From: Crocodylus rhombifer
Lineage: Eukaryota; Chordata; Crocodylia; Crocodylidae
Reading direction: 5' to 3'
Assembly (NCBI GenBank): GCA_038503035.1
Contig: JAVSML010024335.1
Span: 86,017 to 150,016, forward strand
Length of the DNA stretch: 64,000 bases
Numbering within the stretch: position 1 is the first letter of the stretch; each line of letters opens with the position of its first letter. This document shows, piece after piece, positions 47,941 through 61,340 of this stretch. The notes beneath the pieces are model-generated. The model saw nothing but the letters and a program-made list of their open reading frames with translations, had not been told where the DNA came from and searched no databases. The position numbers were made by a program, and so were the translations under genes.

Positions 47941-49734
47941 ATAGAACATTTTTATGGTTCAGTTGTATGGCACCTTAAGTTTAAGATGTGGCCAGTGACA
48001 ATTAGCTGATTGTGGGCCTGGCCAGAGGCTGGGCGAGATGGAAAATCAAAGGGTTTCCTATGCTGGGGACTTTAAACCCTGGGGACCAGAAGCTCCTGGT
48101 GGGGCTGGGGGAAGTCTTCAGTCTCCTGGGGCTTTAAGCTCTATGCTGAGCAGTTCTGGCTGGGCTGCCTGGCATGGGGAAGCAGAGGCTCCCCAGACCG
48201 GGGATGTTAAACCCCACATCAATCAGCTTGGTTGACTGAGTCCACAATGAAATCTGAAAAAACCGGTCATAGTCATTCCAGAAGAAAGTGGAGTTAGGGA
48301 GCAGGTCAGGTGGGAAGGGCAGTAAGAGAAAGAGGCACATGGACGGCTTCAGAAGGAACTACTATCTGAAATTCCTTTCAGGAAAGAAAATGGCCTAATG
48401 TAGCATTGAGATTTGATAGCTCCCTCCAATCCCTGCTGAACATTTATTTTTCTTTCTGATGCCCCCACATTTCCATGTCCTCTGCCTAAATAGGCTAATT
48501 AGAAGGCTAATGTATATGTATGATGACATTTCAAAGTGTCATGGTGCATCATTCCTACACAATGACCATAGACAGTTGAAATCCCTGCTCTCAGAAACTA
48601 CACTTTCCTTGCATTGATCTGGCCCTTCATTTGGACACCCTTAAAGCTCTGCACTAACAGAGTCAGGGTGGAATACTGTTGGTCATTGACTCTTTCCTCC
48701 CCAGCAGCAAACATGATCCTTTAGGTTTCTTTGGAGCTGATATTAATTCAATCCACCATAGAGAGATAGACAGCTGCCAGACTTTAACAGTGCACAGCTA
48801 CTTCTATATAGAGCAGAAAAATCCAGAAGAGGAGAAACAGATTACATCTTCATGGGTATAAATTCATCTCAGTTTTACTCAAGGAACTCCAAAGGATGTA
48901 AATGCATGAAGACAAATATGTTTGTTATAACTCAACCAAATCTCTGAGTTGCACATGTAGACTGCTCTTAAATCTAGGATGATCCTTACAGAAATACAAA
49001 TGGCCAGGGACTTTGTTGATTGCCCCCTATCTATTCTGGGTTGTGCAGTTATTCATTCTATGAAAGCAATGCTCCTTTGAAGCCATAATATAAGGTTCTT
49101 CCTTCAGACATGGCTGCTCCCAGAAGGAATTAGAGAATATTACTCCAAACTGTGCTACATTGGTGGGGGCCAAGGTTCTTGTCATTCTTAGCCACTATTC
49201 TCTGCATAGACACTGGAACCAAAAGAGCTCTATAACATCTACAGAATCAACTCCATGCAAGCACAATACACATTGCAGTAGGAGACCCTCAGAGGTCTCC
49301 CCTTTGAGTCTCAAGGCCTCATATAAACCCCCCCTAAAAAAACAAAGCCCCTTTTGATGCCAGATGTGGACCTTAGGAGGAAGTCTAGAATCACAATCTG
49401 AAACACCCCTGTTCAGGTACTGCCTAATCATGGAGGTGTTGATGCTTCCGCAGATGCCTCAATTTCTACCTGAAGCCATGCTAAGATTCTGCTTCTGTAC
49501 ATACCCAAAGTGTCTCAGTCTTTAGAACAGTAATTTGAGGTCAATTTTGTGTCTAATCCTATGCCTAAGCAGTCCAGTATTGTCCTGGAAAGAGAGAGCA
49601 AAACCTCAGAATTTGAGGATCACTATATAATAGTGCTAGAGCCTTCACCGTGGTTTCTGGGTTTTTTGCCAAGACCTTTTTAAGTATCCTGTATGAAAAA
49701 GGTATTGAATAAAATAGAAAATAATTCTGAAACA
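47941..49734. other. Intergenic DNA with a GC-rich block at 48.0-48.24 kb
   Basis: Within the block three spaced phrases recur (GGGGACTTTAAACCC, GGGGCTTTAAGCTC and GGGGATGTTAAACCCC), a short degenerate tandem pattern with about 70-80 bp spacing. The rest is unrecognised. Confidence 0.45.
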
Positions 49735-49995
49735 GGAACTAGGTCTCATTCCTTAAAGTTACTGCTATAATCACTAGACTGTAGAATAATATTCACGTTT
49801 TATCTTCTGGCCCAGTGAACTGTGAATTTCAACAGGACCACTAGTCTATAGTTTAGTAATTAGTGGAACTCAAGCCTACATATATCACCATCACTCTTTA
49901 GGTGGTATGTGTGTGCTTGAATTCCATCAGGCAGAGGCACAAATTAAAACAGGACCCCCTACATCCTAGGCAAGCACTTAACCTTTAAACTGCTG
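49735..49995. repeat. Decayed tRNA-like modules
   Basis: ACTAGTCTATAGTTTAGTAATTAG (plus strand) and the minus-strand CAGTTTAAAGGTTAAGTGCT resemble box A. Flanking GGAACTAGGTCTCATTCC looks like a worn box B. Possibly two overlapping copies. Confidence 0.4.
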
Positions 49996-50233
49996 TATAT
50001 CTTACAACCTCACCACCAAACTGTGGCTGTTATGGTTTAAAAGGAAAGAACGACCCCTTCTCTGTATTTTCAGGAGAAGATTGAAGGTAGCCAATCCTGA
50101 GAGGGTGTTAAATACCTTCTTGCAGGATTGAGCAAAGTGTGTAAGCCCCAGAGAGAGGCAGGGTTTAAAACTTCCTTTCCTGCTGTCCTCAGTAGTTCTG
50201 TATTGGCTAACTCTCAGTGTTCCCCTACTCAGT

Positions 50234-50719
50234 GGGCACATCTACATGTGCAATTGCAGTGAATGGATAAATTGCAGATCTTATTTATTGCTCTCAGGTG
50301 CATGTTCAGATGGTATGCTTGGGAGCAATGAACTCCGGAGCAATAAGTTCCACAGTTTATTCATGAGCAGCACATTAAGCTGGGGAGGAGCAGCCTCGGG
50401 CAGGGGGCCTGGGAGGCAGCCTGCCAGCCTGGGGCTGCTCCCCACAGCTCAATGTGCTGTGGAGGGGCTGGCTGAGGCATGTGTGTTTTAGCGAGAGCCT
50501 AGCCAGAAGGCAACCCCCATACTGAAGCACCCTTGTGCCCTAGTCAGCCCCTCCAGAGTCCCCATGTCCACTGCTACAGAATTTTTACTTGTATTTAGTC
50601 ATTTGCAGAGTAAATTAGTTCACTCCAGCCTAATAGGGGTGTGTGTGTAGATGCTGAGATGTTTACTGAGCAACTAATTAGTCAACTGCACAGTAAGTGT
50701 CTTATGTAAGCATGCCCAA
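50234..50719. mobile_element. Family B MITE, copy 6, just 3' of the GABRB2 poly(A) site
   Basis: GGGCACATCTACATGTGCAA at the left and the inverse of CTTATGTAAGCATGCCCA at the right form related ends. The interior includes GGGAGCAATGAACTCCGGAG, as in copy 5, and a GC-rich block. It lies about 280 bp downstream of the inferred transcript end. Confidence 0.65.
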
Positions 50720-50969
50720 TAGACTGGTGCTTTTTGATTCTATCTAAAGGCACCTAACGTAAGGTTATGGACCAACCTATGTGGTTGTGTACTTGAAAGA
50801 TAGATGTCGCAACACACACTAAATACTATGATGCCTAGGTCCCTCTTTAGATTTAATTCATAGACCAAGTTCTGTCAGAGGCATGACTTCCACAGGATTA
50901 GGGGCAAAATAAAAGCTGACGTTCTCTATATTTGACCTTATTAAACTATGCTGTATCTAACATCCCTCC

Positions 50970-51014
50970 CAACATAACACAACTACACATACATTCTGTT
51001 AGGTTTTCTTTATT
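50970..51014 (-). terminator. GABRB2: Candidate GABRB2 poly(A) signal, cleavage site and GU-rich element
   Basis: On the minus strand AATAAA occupies 51014-51009. A CA dinucleotide suitable for cleavage follows about 12 nt downstream (50998-50997). A GT-rich tract (TGTATGTGTAGTTGTGTT) then covers roughly 50993-50976. This is a complete vertebrate poly(A) site arrangement, and it sits where the repeat-poor block ends. Confidence 0.6.
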
Positions 51015-54000
51015 TATATTTTTTTAGTTCAAGAATTACACACTAGCCAACATTATTATATATTTACATGCTGAAACTGGCTGCAATAATTTTAAATTCA
51101 AGAAAATATCTCTTATGTGCTACTCATTTACAATCATCATTTTACTACCTCATTTATCCCAGAGGTTAGCAGTCCTTTTGAGAAAGACATGAAGATCTGA
51201 TGCAATGATATCCACTAGTATTTTGCATTTTCTAGCCATTGGAAAATGTGCATCATGTGCATATAAGAAAGGCTACAAGGTCATTAGTAAGGCTGATGAT
51301 TACTACATTATGAATAAATAGTACTAAGTAAAAAAGAGATAAATCAGAACTGTGCAAAGACAGTACTAACAGAACCATTTAAACACCCATGCAAATAAAA
51401 ATGTGAAGGAATTCAAATCATAGTCAGCTTGTTAGAATTAATTATGTTTCATGTGTTCATATTGTTTTTAATGCAAAATAATAGGATGGACCATAAATGA
51501 TATGCCTGGTGAATATCAGTCAAATGGCAGCAACAGTGCAAACATACAAAATGTTTATCAAATTGGAATAGATAACCTCATGCTGAAAGAAACAGTAAAA
51601 AAGAAAAAGAAAAAGAAAACCAAAACCTAGTATGAAATATAAGATTTCCATCATTTCAGATTCATTTTTCTAGTCATTGTCAAAGCACTTACAAAAAATA
51701 TTTGATACATACGAGTTGTTTTTGTTGCATATACTTGCAGAGATGATCTATTTCAATTAGGATTAATAATGGATATTTAAGGTGTTGTTATTTTTACAAA
51801 GTAGAATAGGGCAGTAGTTTTGATTAACATTCCATTTTCTTCTGAAAAATTTAGACAAAGTTCCTAGTGCATTTTATTAAACTTTACCTTTGGTGTTAAG
51901 CAGTGACTTACTAGTTTTCCCTTTTAAACAATTTCTGGAATGAAAATTCTTTGGCTTTGGGGCACTACACTATCTAATGACAGTCAAACATTTTTTTTTA
52001 TTAAAGTCTAGTAATACATAGCATAAGGGATACAGATTTTAGGAACAGACAGACGCTTACTTTCCAAATTTTCATTTACCTTAATGCTCCTTTACACTGC
52101 CACTCGCTAGAGTACTTTGCAGGAGCTATAGTGCAAGTGAAAATCAGATGATATATTTTTCTTTTGATCTGAGTACTGAGTGCTGAACTACATTCTTCAG
52201 TTGCTGAAACTTTTTAACGATACAAAAGAACCTGTTATGCTAGCAGTAACATTGTTGCAATGGCTATTTTACACCACAGTACTGCCTCTTACTTTTTATA
52301 TTAAAACTCTTACCTGGAATCCAAATCTGTTTATGCGAAAGGGTGTTTAAATTACTCTGCTAGAGCACTGCAATTATTGTACTTAGTAAAAAAAAGTCAC
52401 TAAACAATTACTTTATCTATTGACTGCTCATTTACAGCTTATTTAATTATTTACATCATTTTAGGACACATTAACCTAAACCATAAATAGAATCAGCTTT
52501 TTGCCTTACCATAAAGTACAAATTAGAAGTTAAAAATGTTTAAGAAATCTGATAATATTTACAGACGTTCAGCTTAAATTATGGTTGCTCACATTATATG
52601 TTCTATGTACACATAGCAAAATGTTATGATCACTACTGTTATAGTATTGTACCCTGGCCATCCCACCCTATATTACTGTTCTAGAAATATTTAATATTTT
52701 TGCTTTTTCTCTTGCTGTCCTTAGGACTTTTGTTTTGAAAAGTTACTAGTGGACAATGCTGTTATAAAAAAAGAGAGAAGAAATAGGCAAGCAATGTGAG
52801 GACTATTCTAACTTCAGATGCTAGGAGGTACAGTACTATCATAATGTCAAACTGTGCAATGCTTCATACGAATTATATGCATTGATCTGATATAGAAATG
52901 CCCAGTTACCCTGTATAGTTAGTTTTTTTTAAATATAATAATTTGCTTTCTCAAAAATTATTCATATACTGATTGATGGTAGAAACAGAACTTATTAGCT
53001 TATTCCTTTAACACATCACATATGAATGCATGTGTATGCATATGTGTGCATGTGTGTGTACACACATGCACACACACACATGCACACTGTGTGTGTATAT
53101 ATATGTGTATATGCATATATATATATGTACACACACACACACATATGCATAAATAGACACAGTAATGTCTATATACACATATAATTGGATAATGTTTAAC
53201 ACTTGCTTGTTTCACTTGTGTTCAGTACTGTGTTAATTATGGAATCAGACCATAAATAAATATAATAGTGAAAATGATTTGAGCTCTAATTTTTATACAC
53301 ATTTTGCCTAAAATAAAGAGGATTTGTCCCCAGGTATAAGCCCACCCTTCACTTTCTCTATGCATTGTGCTTTTGTACCTGACAGATTTTATGTCTTTTG
53401 TATTATAATATAACTCTCTGAAGTAATCTTTAACACATTATTACTTAAGACCCTGTTTCCCCACCCCGGGAATGATAAAATAAATGTTCAGAATGACATT
53501 GCTTGAGTCTTTCTTCCCAGTTGTTAAACCGCAGTAGGATAGAAACTTAACATTCCTTATGCAAACACAGAAATATGTTGCATGAGTTTTCAGTTCTGAA
53601 AATGCATATCATTCTTACTAGCAGTCATATACAGTATATATTTACAGACTGATCTCAAAGATTTCATTAAAACTGTGCCATGTTGTAGTCATAATTTGCC
53701 CATGAATTTCACAAAGATGAAAAACACCTTAATTGCTGGCTATTATGCATAATGAAACAACAAAATGTGTAATTATATTACAAAAATGATTTAAGTTTTA
53801 ATTTAATATTTTAGTGAATCTAACAGTGGAAAGGAGCAAAAGTATCTATAATATTCACTTTAGGTCAGTTCTAAGGTAAAAGCAAGGTTAGTTATTCTAA
53901 TCCACTTACAGGGTAGTACACATAAGAAAATCCACCTCTTTTGTATGCTGGCATAATTTATCGCTTTCATACAGGTGACCCAAGAAGAAGAGTAATTGAT

Positions 54001-56928
54001 CAAGCCTTCTTAGGTTCTGGTTCTTCTATGTCAAGGTCTTGTCCATTCTTCTTACCTTTACCTTATTCACATCACAGTGTTTAGCCTTAGTACAAAATGT
54101 AACTGCTCAATTTTGGAAGGATCCTTCCACTTTTGTTTTAGATATAGAATATTAAAAGTCAACAGGATCGTGTGGAAGTTAAAGTGCTCCTTCCTCCTTT
54201 GAAATATCCTTCATAATGACACCTGAGCAGAAACCAGACATTTCATTTCACTCCCTGAATAACATCATCAGAGAGTATTATGGCTTGTACTGTAACTTCA
54301 GAAACATTGATGTGCAGTATTAGGATCTGATCTCCATGGTTTTGACTACAGCTGATCTGCTAAACCAAAGCAGAAAATAAGCACATTCTCTGTTAGGTTT
54401 TATGTTTGAGGTGTGCCTACCACATATGTGCTCAATGCCTCCTGTATTCAAATTATGTTTCTATGAAATAAGTAGTAAAAGGCTCTTTGTGAAAAGAAAT
54501 CTTGCACATAAGAGCATAAAATCTCTAATGTAATATTAAACTGGATTAATCATAAAGGGTGCCGAAACTAAAGAACAGACTTCAAAGAATATTACTGATT
54601 TCTGGACTGGATCCTTTTCTTAGAAGTTGGGAGGAATTTGCATACATGATTCATGGATAAGGGTAACTTCAAATACACCTACAAAATATATTGTTTTGAT
54701 TTATTAAATGCTCTCAGAAATCAAATCGGTGAATGGTAAAGCAACTTTCATCATGGAAAAGCTATCACATGATCAAAAGCTCGACTCTCCACACATTTCG
54801 GTGTTTGACCCTAGAGGCAATGCTGAGTACACACAATTGCCTTGATGGTAACTAGAGATGTAAATGCTTAGCATACCTTACTTTCTGGTTCTTAACAAAA
54901 TAACAGTCAAAGCTATTTTTCTCATTCTGAAGCAAAGCCAATGGTAATGGAGAAGAGAAGTTACAGGGCAAACTAGGATCATTAATTCTCAAAGCTGTTT
55001 TCCTCCAGTCATTTCTCACCCTTTAAAAAAAAAAACCATAACATTTCCAAAAGAGCTGTTAAGTTTTAAAGGATAGAACAAGAGTAGAAAGAGAAAAAAA
55101 AATCTGTTTTTAATGAAAAAATGTTAAGAAACAATTCTTAAAGTATTTCTAAAGGAATCCTTACATAGGGAAAATGAAGCTGTTTGCATATTTCTCTGTT
55201 ATTCAGAGGATGCTAGAATTTGTGTTCCTTTTAGAAGGCTGACTGTAGGTGAGAGGTAGCACAAGGGATTATAGCCATTATTTTGGTGACTATCTTCTGT
55301 TGAATTCTGAAGACTTCTGTAAAATCTGTCAGGACTTGATGCTTTTAGTTACTGGTTTTAATTTTTCATTATACAGGCAGCTTTTCTACAATGGTACAAT
55401 AAGCAACTTTTATTCTATTACCTTGCCCACCTTTTGGGAAGAGTCTTCCTATACAATATAAAGTTAAATGGAAAAAAGTGTATTCTTTTGTTTTCAATAA
55501 AAATATATTTTCTAAAGCAAAACTTAGTTTTTTCAGTTTTAAAGGACATTGTTAGACCTTCTAAAGCAGGAAATGCTGAAAAGCACAATCAATCTATTAA
55601 AGCAATGTTTATCAAATCCTTTCTTTTAAAATAGCTTATTGAGTTTACTAAAACAAGTATTGTTTAGCTCAGCTTGAGAAAATATCCTACCGGCAAATTA
55701 TTTTGTACTAAAAGATGTGTGATTGGAAACTTTCTCAATCTGAATGCTGAAAACAGCTAAGATAATTCCTGTAATTGTCTGCTTGACACAATAACTCTTT
55801 TTGTTCTCTCCTGCTGGATGTTAGATGCTAGATATAAAAGCAATGTCAGGTGTGAAGCTTGAAAGTTTGCAAACTTGAAAGAAAACACTCAACTCCATAT
55901 GAACAATTTGGACTAATATACGTACTATGATTGACAAAATTCAATTGCACAGTATATATTTATAGCTTTCCCTCTCTTAGTGCTATATCCGGAAATCATC
56001 CCTGTCTCCTTTTTTCTACCCTTGGAAGGGCAGGGCACCAATGGTCTCCCTTTAGCCACATATAAAGTTACTGTTTGTCCAACCAATGTTTGGCACTTCA
56101 GACAAATGACTCCCTTTCCCAAATGTTGAGTGTAACAGGACGTCTACCCGTTTAGGACATGATGGCTTGGTCCATCTCTAAACCTGATTTCCATGCTCCC
56201 TTCTAGATCACAAATGTGATGCACTGTGATCACCACCCTGCTGCTGCTTTAAAATAAAAAAAAACCCCTGGCTTTAGTTTCTAAATTTCTGTGCAAACTC
56301 CTGACCCACTCATAATATCAGTCAAAGGTTTAGTTCTTTCAGTAACAGGAAATACCTGAATATAGTTGGGACACCTTTGACCACGATCATCCTGGTGAGA
56401 TGATAGGCACTACTTGTTTTCAAGTTTACACATTTTAGAAGGTAAAAGTGTGTACGTTTCATAAGCATGACAGCATCTTAGAACACTCTCTCTCTCTTTT
56501 TAACTATAGATGCATATGTACTTGATGTGCAATTTCACAAAGAAATGGCACAAGCAGTGGTTAAAACTTAAACCTGTCTTCCAAATTCTCCTTTTTTAAT
56601 AGCTTATGTGGTTTAGCTCATATGCATGTTACTATATAAAAAAAGAAGAAAAGAAATGATTGTTAGAATCAAATTTTACCTCCACACTTCAAATGCACTA
56701 ATATTTTAATGGGGTGGGGTGGGGATATGTTCATACTGTAACTTAAGAACAGATTAACGGTTTAGCAGAAGTAACCCAAATATTAGAAAACAGACCATAG
56801 AGTGGGCCAGCAACTAAGGTGTTTTAAAATAACTTTTGTCCTGAATAGAATTTTTCTAAGTCCCACTTTTGGCTGTACAACCGATTTGAAGAGAAATCCA
56901 GTTCTTGCTTTCTGTGTGGCTTTGTTTT
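50997..56928 (-). other. GABRB2: Inferred long 3' UTR of GABRB2
   Basis: This stretch runs from the stop codon to the best poly(A) site on the minus strand, about 5.9 kb. It is AT-rich, contains no ORF I can assign, and has no recognisable CR1, MITE or SINE. The flanking intergenic DNA carries such elements every few kilobases, so the contrast suggests selected transcribed sequence. Several other AATAAA motifs on the minus strand (for example near 51998 and 54705) could give shorter isoforms. The extent is an inference from signals and repeat content; no transcript was seen. Confidence 0.6.
53027..53160. repeat. Compound (CA/TG)n-(TA)n microsatellite in the inferred 3' UTR
   Basis: About 130 bp of almost uninterrupted alternating purine and pyrimidine. 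TGTGTGCATG, ACACACATGC, TGTGTGTATATATA and CACACACACA blocks follow each other and are partly self-complementary. Short ORFs across it are repeat artefacts. Confidence 0.9.
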
Positions 56929-57339
<411 letters not shown>

Positions 57340-57571
57340 TTAAAGGACTTTTAGGACTTTTAGCCCTGTCCTTCAAATAGTCACATTACAATATTTATAA
57401 ACAGGAATCTGCATATTCTAAGGCTAATCATGCCTGTTCTGTATGTCTGAATAGAAGGTATTTGCTGGACTTTAGATTTGGAGAGTAGAAGGAATACAGA
57501 GTGATGGCACAAGGCTGCTGGTTATCTCCTAATCTCATGCATGTAGAGCATAATCATTTGAAAAATATCTC

Positions 57572-58013
57572 TGAACCAAGAGTTCTAGATTTTTACATTA
57601 ATTTTGTCTCAGACTAACACAGCTACCAAATACATCCCTGAAATATGGAAAATGCCATATTTTAGCTGGTTTTGGATAATAAACTTCATTGCTGAACAAC
57701 AAGAAAGATTTCTACACCTCCCAGCTTGCCATCTGACACCTCCAGGGAAGGAATCCTACCTGATCTGCACAACAAAGAACAACTCAGAACAACTCACAAA
57801 GATACTCTCATGGACCCAGAGGGACTGATTTCTATTTTCAGCTTCCTCTTTGCTAAATGAAGTTTATTTCCTACCTATGGGGACTTTTTACCATCTTTAA
57901 TTTTCCCTGAGCCTGATGAAGGGAATATGAGCTAGAAAACTTGCAGAAATTTTTTTTCCTGATTTCTCAGTTGACCTAATAAAAGGTATCATCTTTGAAC
58001 CAAGAGTTTAGAT
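57572..58013. mobile_element. SINE-like insertion with target-site duplication in the GABRB2 intron
   Basis: The element covers about 57591-57995. It is bracketed by near-identical direct repeats, TGAACCAAGAGTTCTAGAT (57572-57590) and TGAACCAAGAGTTTAGAT (57996-58013). Its left end carries GTCTCAGACTAACACAGCTA and its right end CCTAATAAAAGGTATCATC. Both are modules I recognise from dispersed sauropsid repeats. Direct repeats of about 18 bp fit LINE-mediated retroposition. I cannot name the family. Orientation is unresolved. Confidence 0.7.
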
Positions 58014-60622
58014 TGTGCACACATATCTGTGTTCAATAATTTACTGAGGTTGGATTTTCCTTTTTTTTTTCTTCCAGGAAGTGGCAGCCTCCCCTGTGAC
58101 AAGATCTCCAAATATGCACAAAATACAGACAAAAATGTCATTCTCCAACATTCACAAAATTCATAAAGCACAGTGCATACTGGGAGATTTCATCAGACCA
58201 GAACACTGGCAGATGGTTGAATATTAAAAGCAAAAAAAATCCATGTATTTATTCCAGAGTGTAATCACATCAAATTTACATTGCACAGTAGTTTCAATGT
58301 GCATTTAAAAAGACAAACAAATGAGGCAATTCCATGAAAAAATACCTATTTATGTGATGTTATGATTAAAAATGTGACTACAAAAACTTTATTCAAAAAA
58401 GGTTAGGGATAAATTCTGCAGTTAGTTACTTTGGCATACATCTGAAGTACAATATGTCCCTTAAAAACTTTCCATAAGTATGAGGTTATCTAAGGTTTTC
58501 CTTGTAATTCTCATCAGTATTTTGAATTACTTAACCACCAAGGTTAACTACATGCAAATACTTTGATTAATTCAGACAAGTGGCAAATGAAGAGCCAGTT
58601 ATAACTTCACTGACTTCAGTGGATGTACTCCAGATGTAAACCATCTTAAGTGAGAAATAAACTACCCCATGGTTTCTTGGAACAACAGTAATTCAGTCAC
58701 ATTATGTATTCACTATATACTACTGTCAATATGCATACAAAGGAGATGAAAATAACTGTTTTTGTGAGGTTTTCAGTGATTGTATTAAAGTGATGTTATT
58801 TTTGCAGCTCTCTCACTGTGGTGTCAGAGATAGCACAGCACAGCATTTGCCAACATTCAGGGAATAAATATAATCTTTTAGCTGCCATGGTGTCAGGATG
58901 GATGGAAATGATTACTATTTAATGACAATCATTTTACAGTGTATTTAAATATTAGCTTAACTAATAGCATACACATATACTAACTGATAGCATACACATC
59001 AAGAGGACAAACTTTACATAAAAGTTATCTGGACCTATTGAAACACTGTGATTTGAGTGATTACATCTGTGTTAGAACTGTATAAATGCAACAATTTTGG
59101 TTTGCCAGGCTTTCCTTTAAATTGTAAAGACTAAATGACTTTGCACCCCTCTGGTTCAATTGAATTTTACTTTGGACAAACCTAACAACTCAAAATGAAA
59201 CTCAAATCATGATCTTTCAAAAACTATACAGATAAATATAGCGAATTAAGGGAGAGGGGAGAGTGGATTTACCATGCATAAGGTGATCCACAGGAACAGT
59301 TTCACGTGTCAGCTGTATTATGCTATACGTGGAAACTACGATTGTTCACCACTGAATGATTACCATGGATTACTTTGTACTTACCATGGGATAAAGCAGA
59401 CACATGAAACAATTTCCATGGATGAGCTGACATGTAGTACTTGCCTCATTCCCACCCTTCTTCAGTACAATTTCCTGTCTATGTTTTTAGCGTGATTAAG
59501 AAAAAATGATAACGAAAAAATTGCATGGATTTAACCTGAACTCAAGAAAATATTTGGTCACAATACCTGGGAAGTCTACAAACTTTTAAATAAGACAAAA
59601 ACTAGTTCCCTGCTGCCCAACTGAAAAATCAGAGACTTACAACTTCTAAGCAAGTCTATGGAACATCTCCAGCCTCTCAACAAACATTTGTCTGGAATAA
59701 TTTTCTAAAGCCTTATAGTTGTCAGTGATTTCTGGGGCATTATGTTTTGTTTGAATCACCACATAATCTCACACCTATGAGACCTCTAAGGCTCTGAATA
59801 AAAAGAAAAGTATGACAGTATAATAAGACTGCAATAACGATTAACAATACAAAGGGAGGCAGCATAAAGACTTAAAACACTAGGTCCATGTTGTCTTAGC
59901 TCAGACATTAGGAGTAAAATTCTGGCCCTACTGAAATCAATGGGAGATTTGAGACTGATTTCAGTAGCCCAGAATTTCATGCTAAAGATTAAATGAAAGC
60001 AGGTTGTGAATTATTTTCACCTGAAAAGGAGAAGAACATTCTTAATTTTTAAGAATCTACCTTGGGTTCCACTAACATAGCCACACCTAGAGTCCTTTGC
60101 AGCTGAATGGAAACTGACCATATTATTTCACTGACTTGTACTGATATCAGATCACAAGGTGTTCTTTATGGAATATTATAGAATATACTTCATATGGAAC
60201 ACACAAATGCAAGAAAAAATCTGATCAATTCAACCTGGATTTAAATATTTTACAGTAGTCAGCATTCAGATTTATTTTTCTCCAGTGAACTGCTATCTTT
60301 TTCTTTTGCATTGAGTCCTTGTACGGTTGGAATTGACAAATATTTAACAACACTGAAATGTGAGCGTGTACCTGGTTAATTTGTCAACACAGCAAGTCTT
60401 GTACATTTGGCAGCAGTTAAGTTGGATTAATATCACTAAACAAAAAAGACATCTGTGCCCATAATATATTATGCTTTACATGCTTTATTATTTTAACCTC
60501 CTAGGGGAAAGTGTCTTCTAATGAACTTAACACATTTGTATAATGAGAGCTGGAGCAGAGGTTTCCAACATCTCAACAACTTTTTTGAGGAAAAGTAGAA
60601 ACAACCCAATATTTAGTGAAAT

Positions 60623-60923
60623 TAGTGATGGGCGAACCTCCAAATGGTAGAATGGTCAGATAAGCACCCAGAAATTCATGTGCTTTTCTAGCACTTAGTC
60701 TGACCTTCTGCATCTGGAACAGTGACAGAACATTGCAGAGGAACTGAATAGTTCATGGTATGCAGATCTCTCATTTCCAATCCAGTAATGCAAAAGGACG
60801 CAAAAATGAAAAGTAAGGAAAAGTAAATTAACTTTGCTATTGAACCTCGTAAAAGACAGTTTACTGTGAGGTACAAGACATGGTTTGGAGTGTCATTGTC
60901 ACCTACCTGGTTCGCCCAACCCT
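60623..60923. mobile_element. hAT-like nonautonomous element (GGGCGAACC termini)
   Basis: The left end TAGTGATGGGCGAACC is matched in inverse by the right end GGTTCGCCCAACCCTA, about 300 bp apart. The interior has no ORF. TIR sequences of this kind are typical of hAT MITEs. I could not establish a clean 8-bp target duplication. Confidence 0.6.
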
Positions 60924-60989
60924 AAATAAAACATACTTTGGTAACTAAACTGAAGCTTGAGACGATGATAACAAATTACATTTACTATA

Positions 60990-61340
60990 TACACTTTTTA
61001 TACAAAATGATCCCAAAGCGCTTTCCAAACTTTAGAAAGAAAAATCACTTCATGTGCCAGTGAAGTGCAATCACCTCTCAGGTGAAATGTGGTGACTGTA
61101 TAACAGTACAGAACAACACACTTTATTTTCATAGAGGAAATGAAGAATGCTGTCGCCAATTGAAACTATGGGGTGGGTGGGTGGTGGTGGGAATGTTAGG
61201 TAAGCAGAATATAGTTACATAAATTGCAATTTGGCCAGAATGCTTGGGGTTGAGATGCCTATGCTTACAAAAAGTGCCATGGGATCTTTAGTGACCACAA
61301 ATGGTCAGGACCTCTATTTTAAGCCTCTGAGGATAAAAAC
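60990..61340. repeat. Candidate old dispersed repeat
   Basis: Phrases such as CCCAAAGCGCTTTCCAAACT and GTGCCATGGGATCTTTAGTG, followed by GACCACAAATGGTCAGGACC, resemble a widespread, strongly conserved vertebrate interspersed repeat known to me from several genomes. I cannot name the family and the ends are undefined. Confidence 0.4.

Noticed and set aside
53000..53215. Cysteine- and histidine-rich minus-strand frames at 53 kb
   Set aside because: They are translations of the CA/TG microsatellite, not a zinc-finger-like protein.
60688..60876. Possible GABRB2 exon in the intron (62-codon minus-strand frame)
   Set aside because: No resemblance to receptor sequence, and it lies inside a hAT-like MITE.
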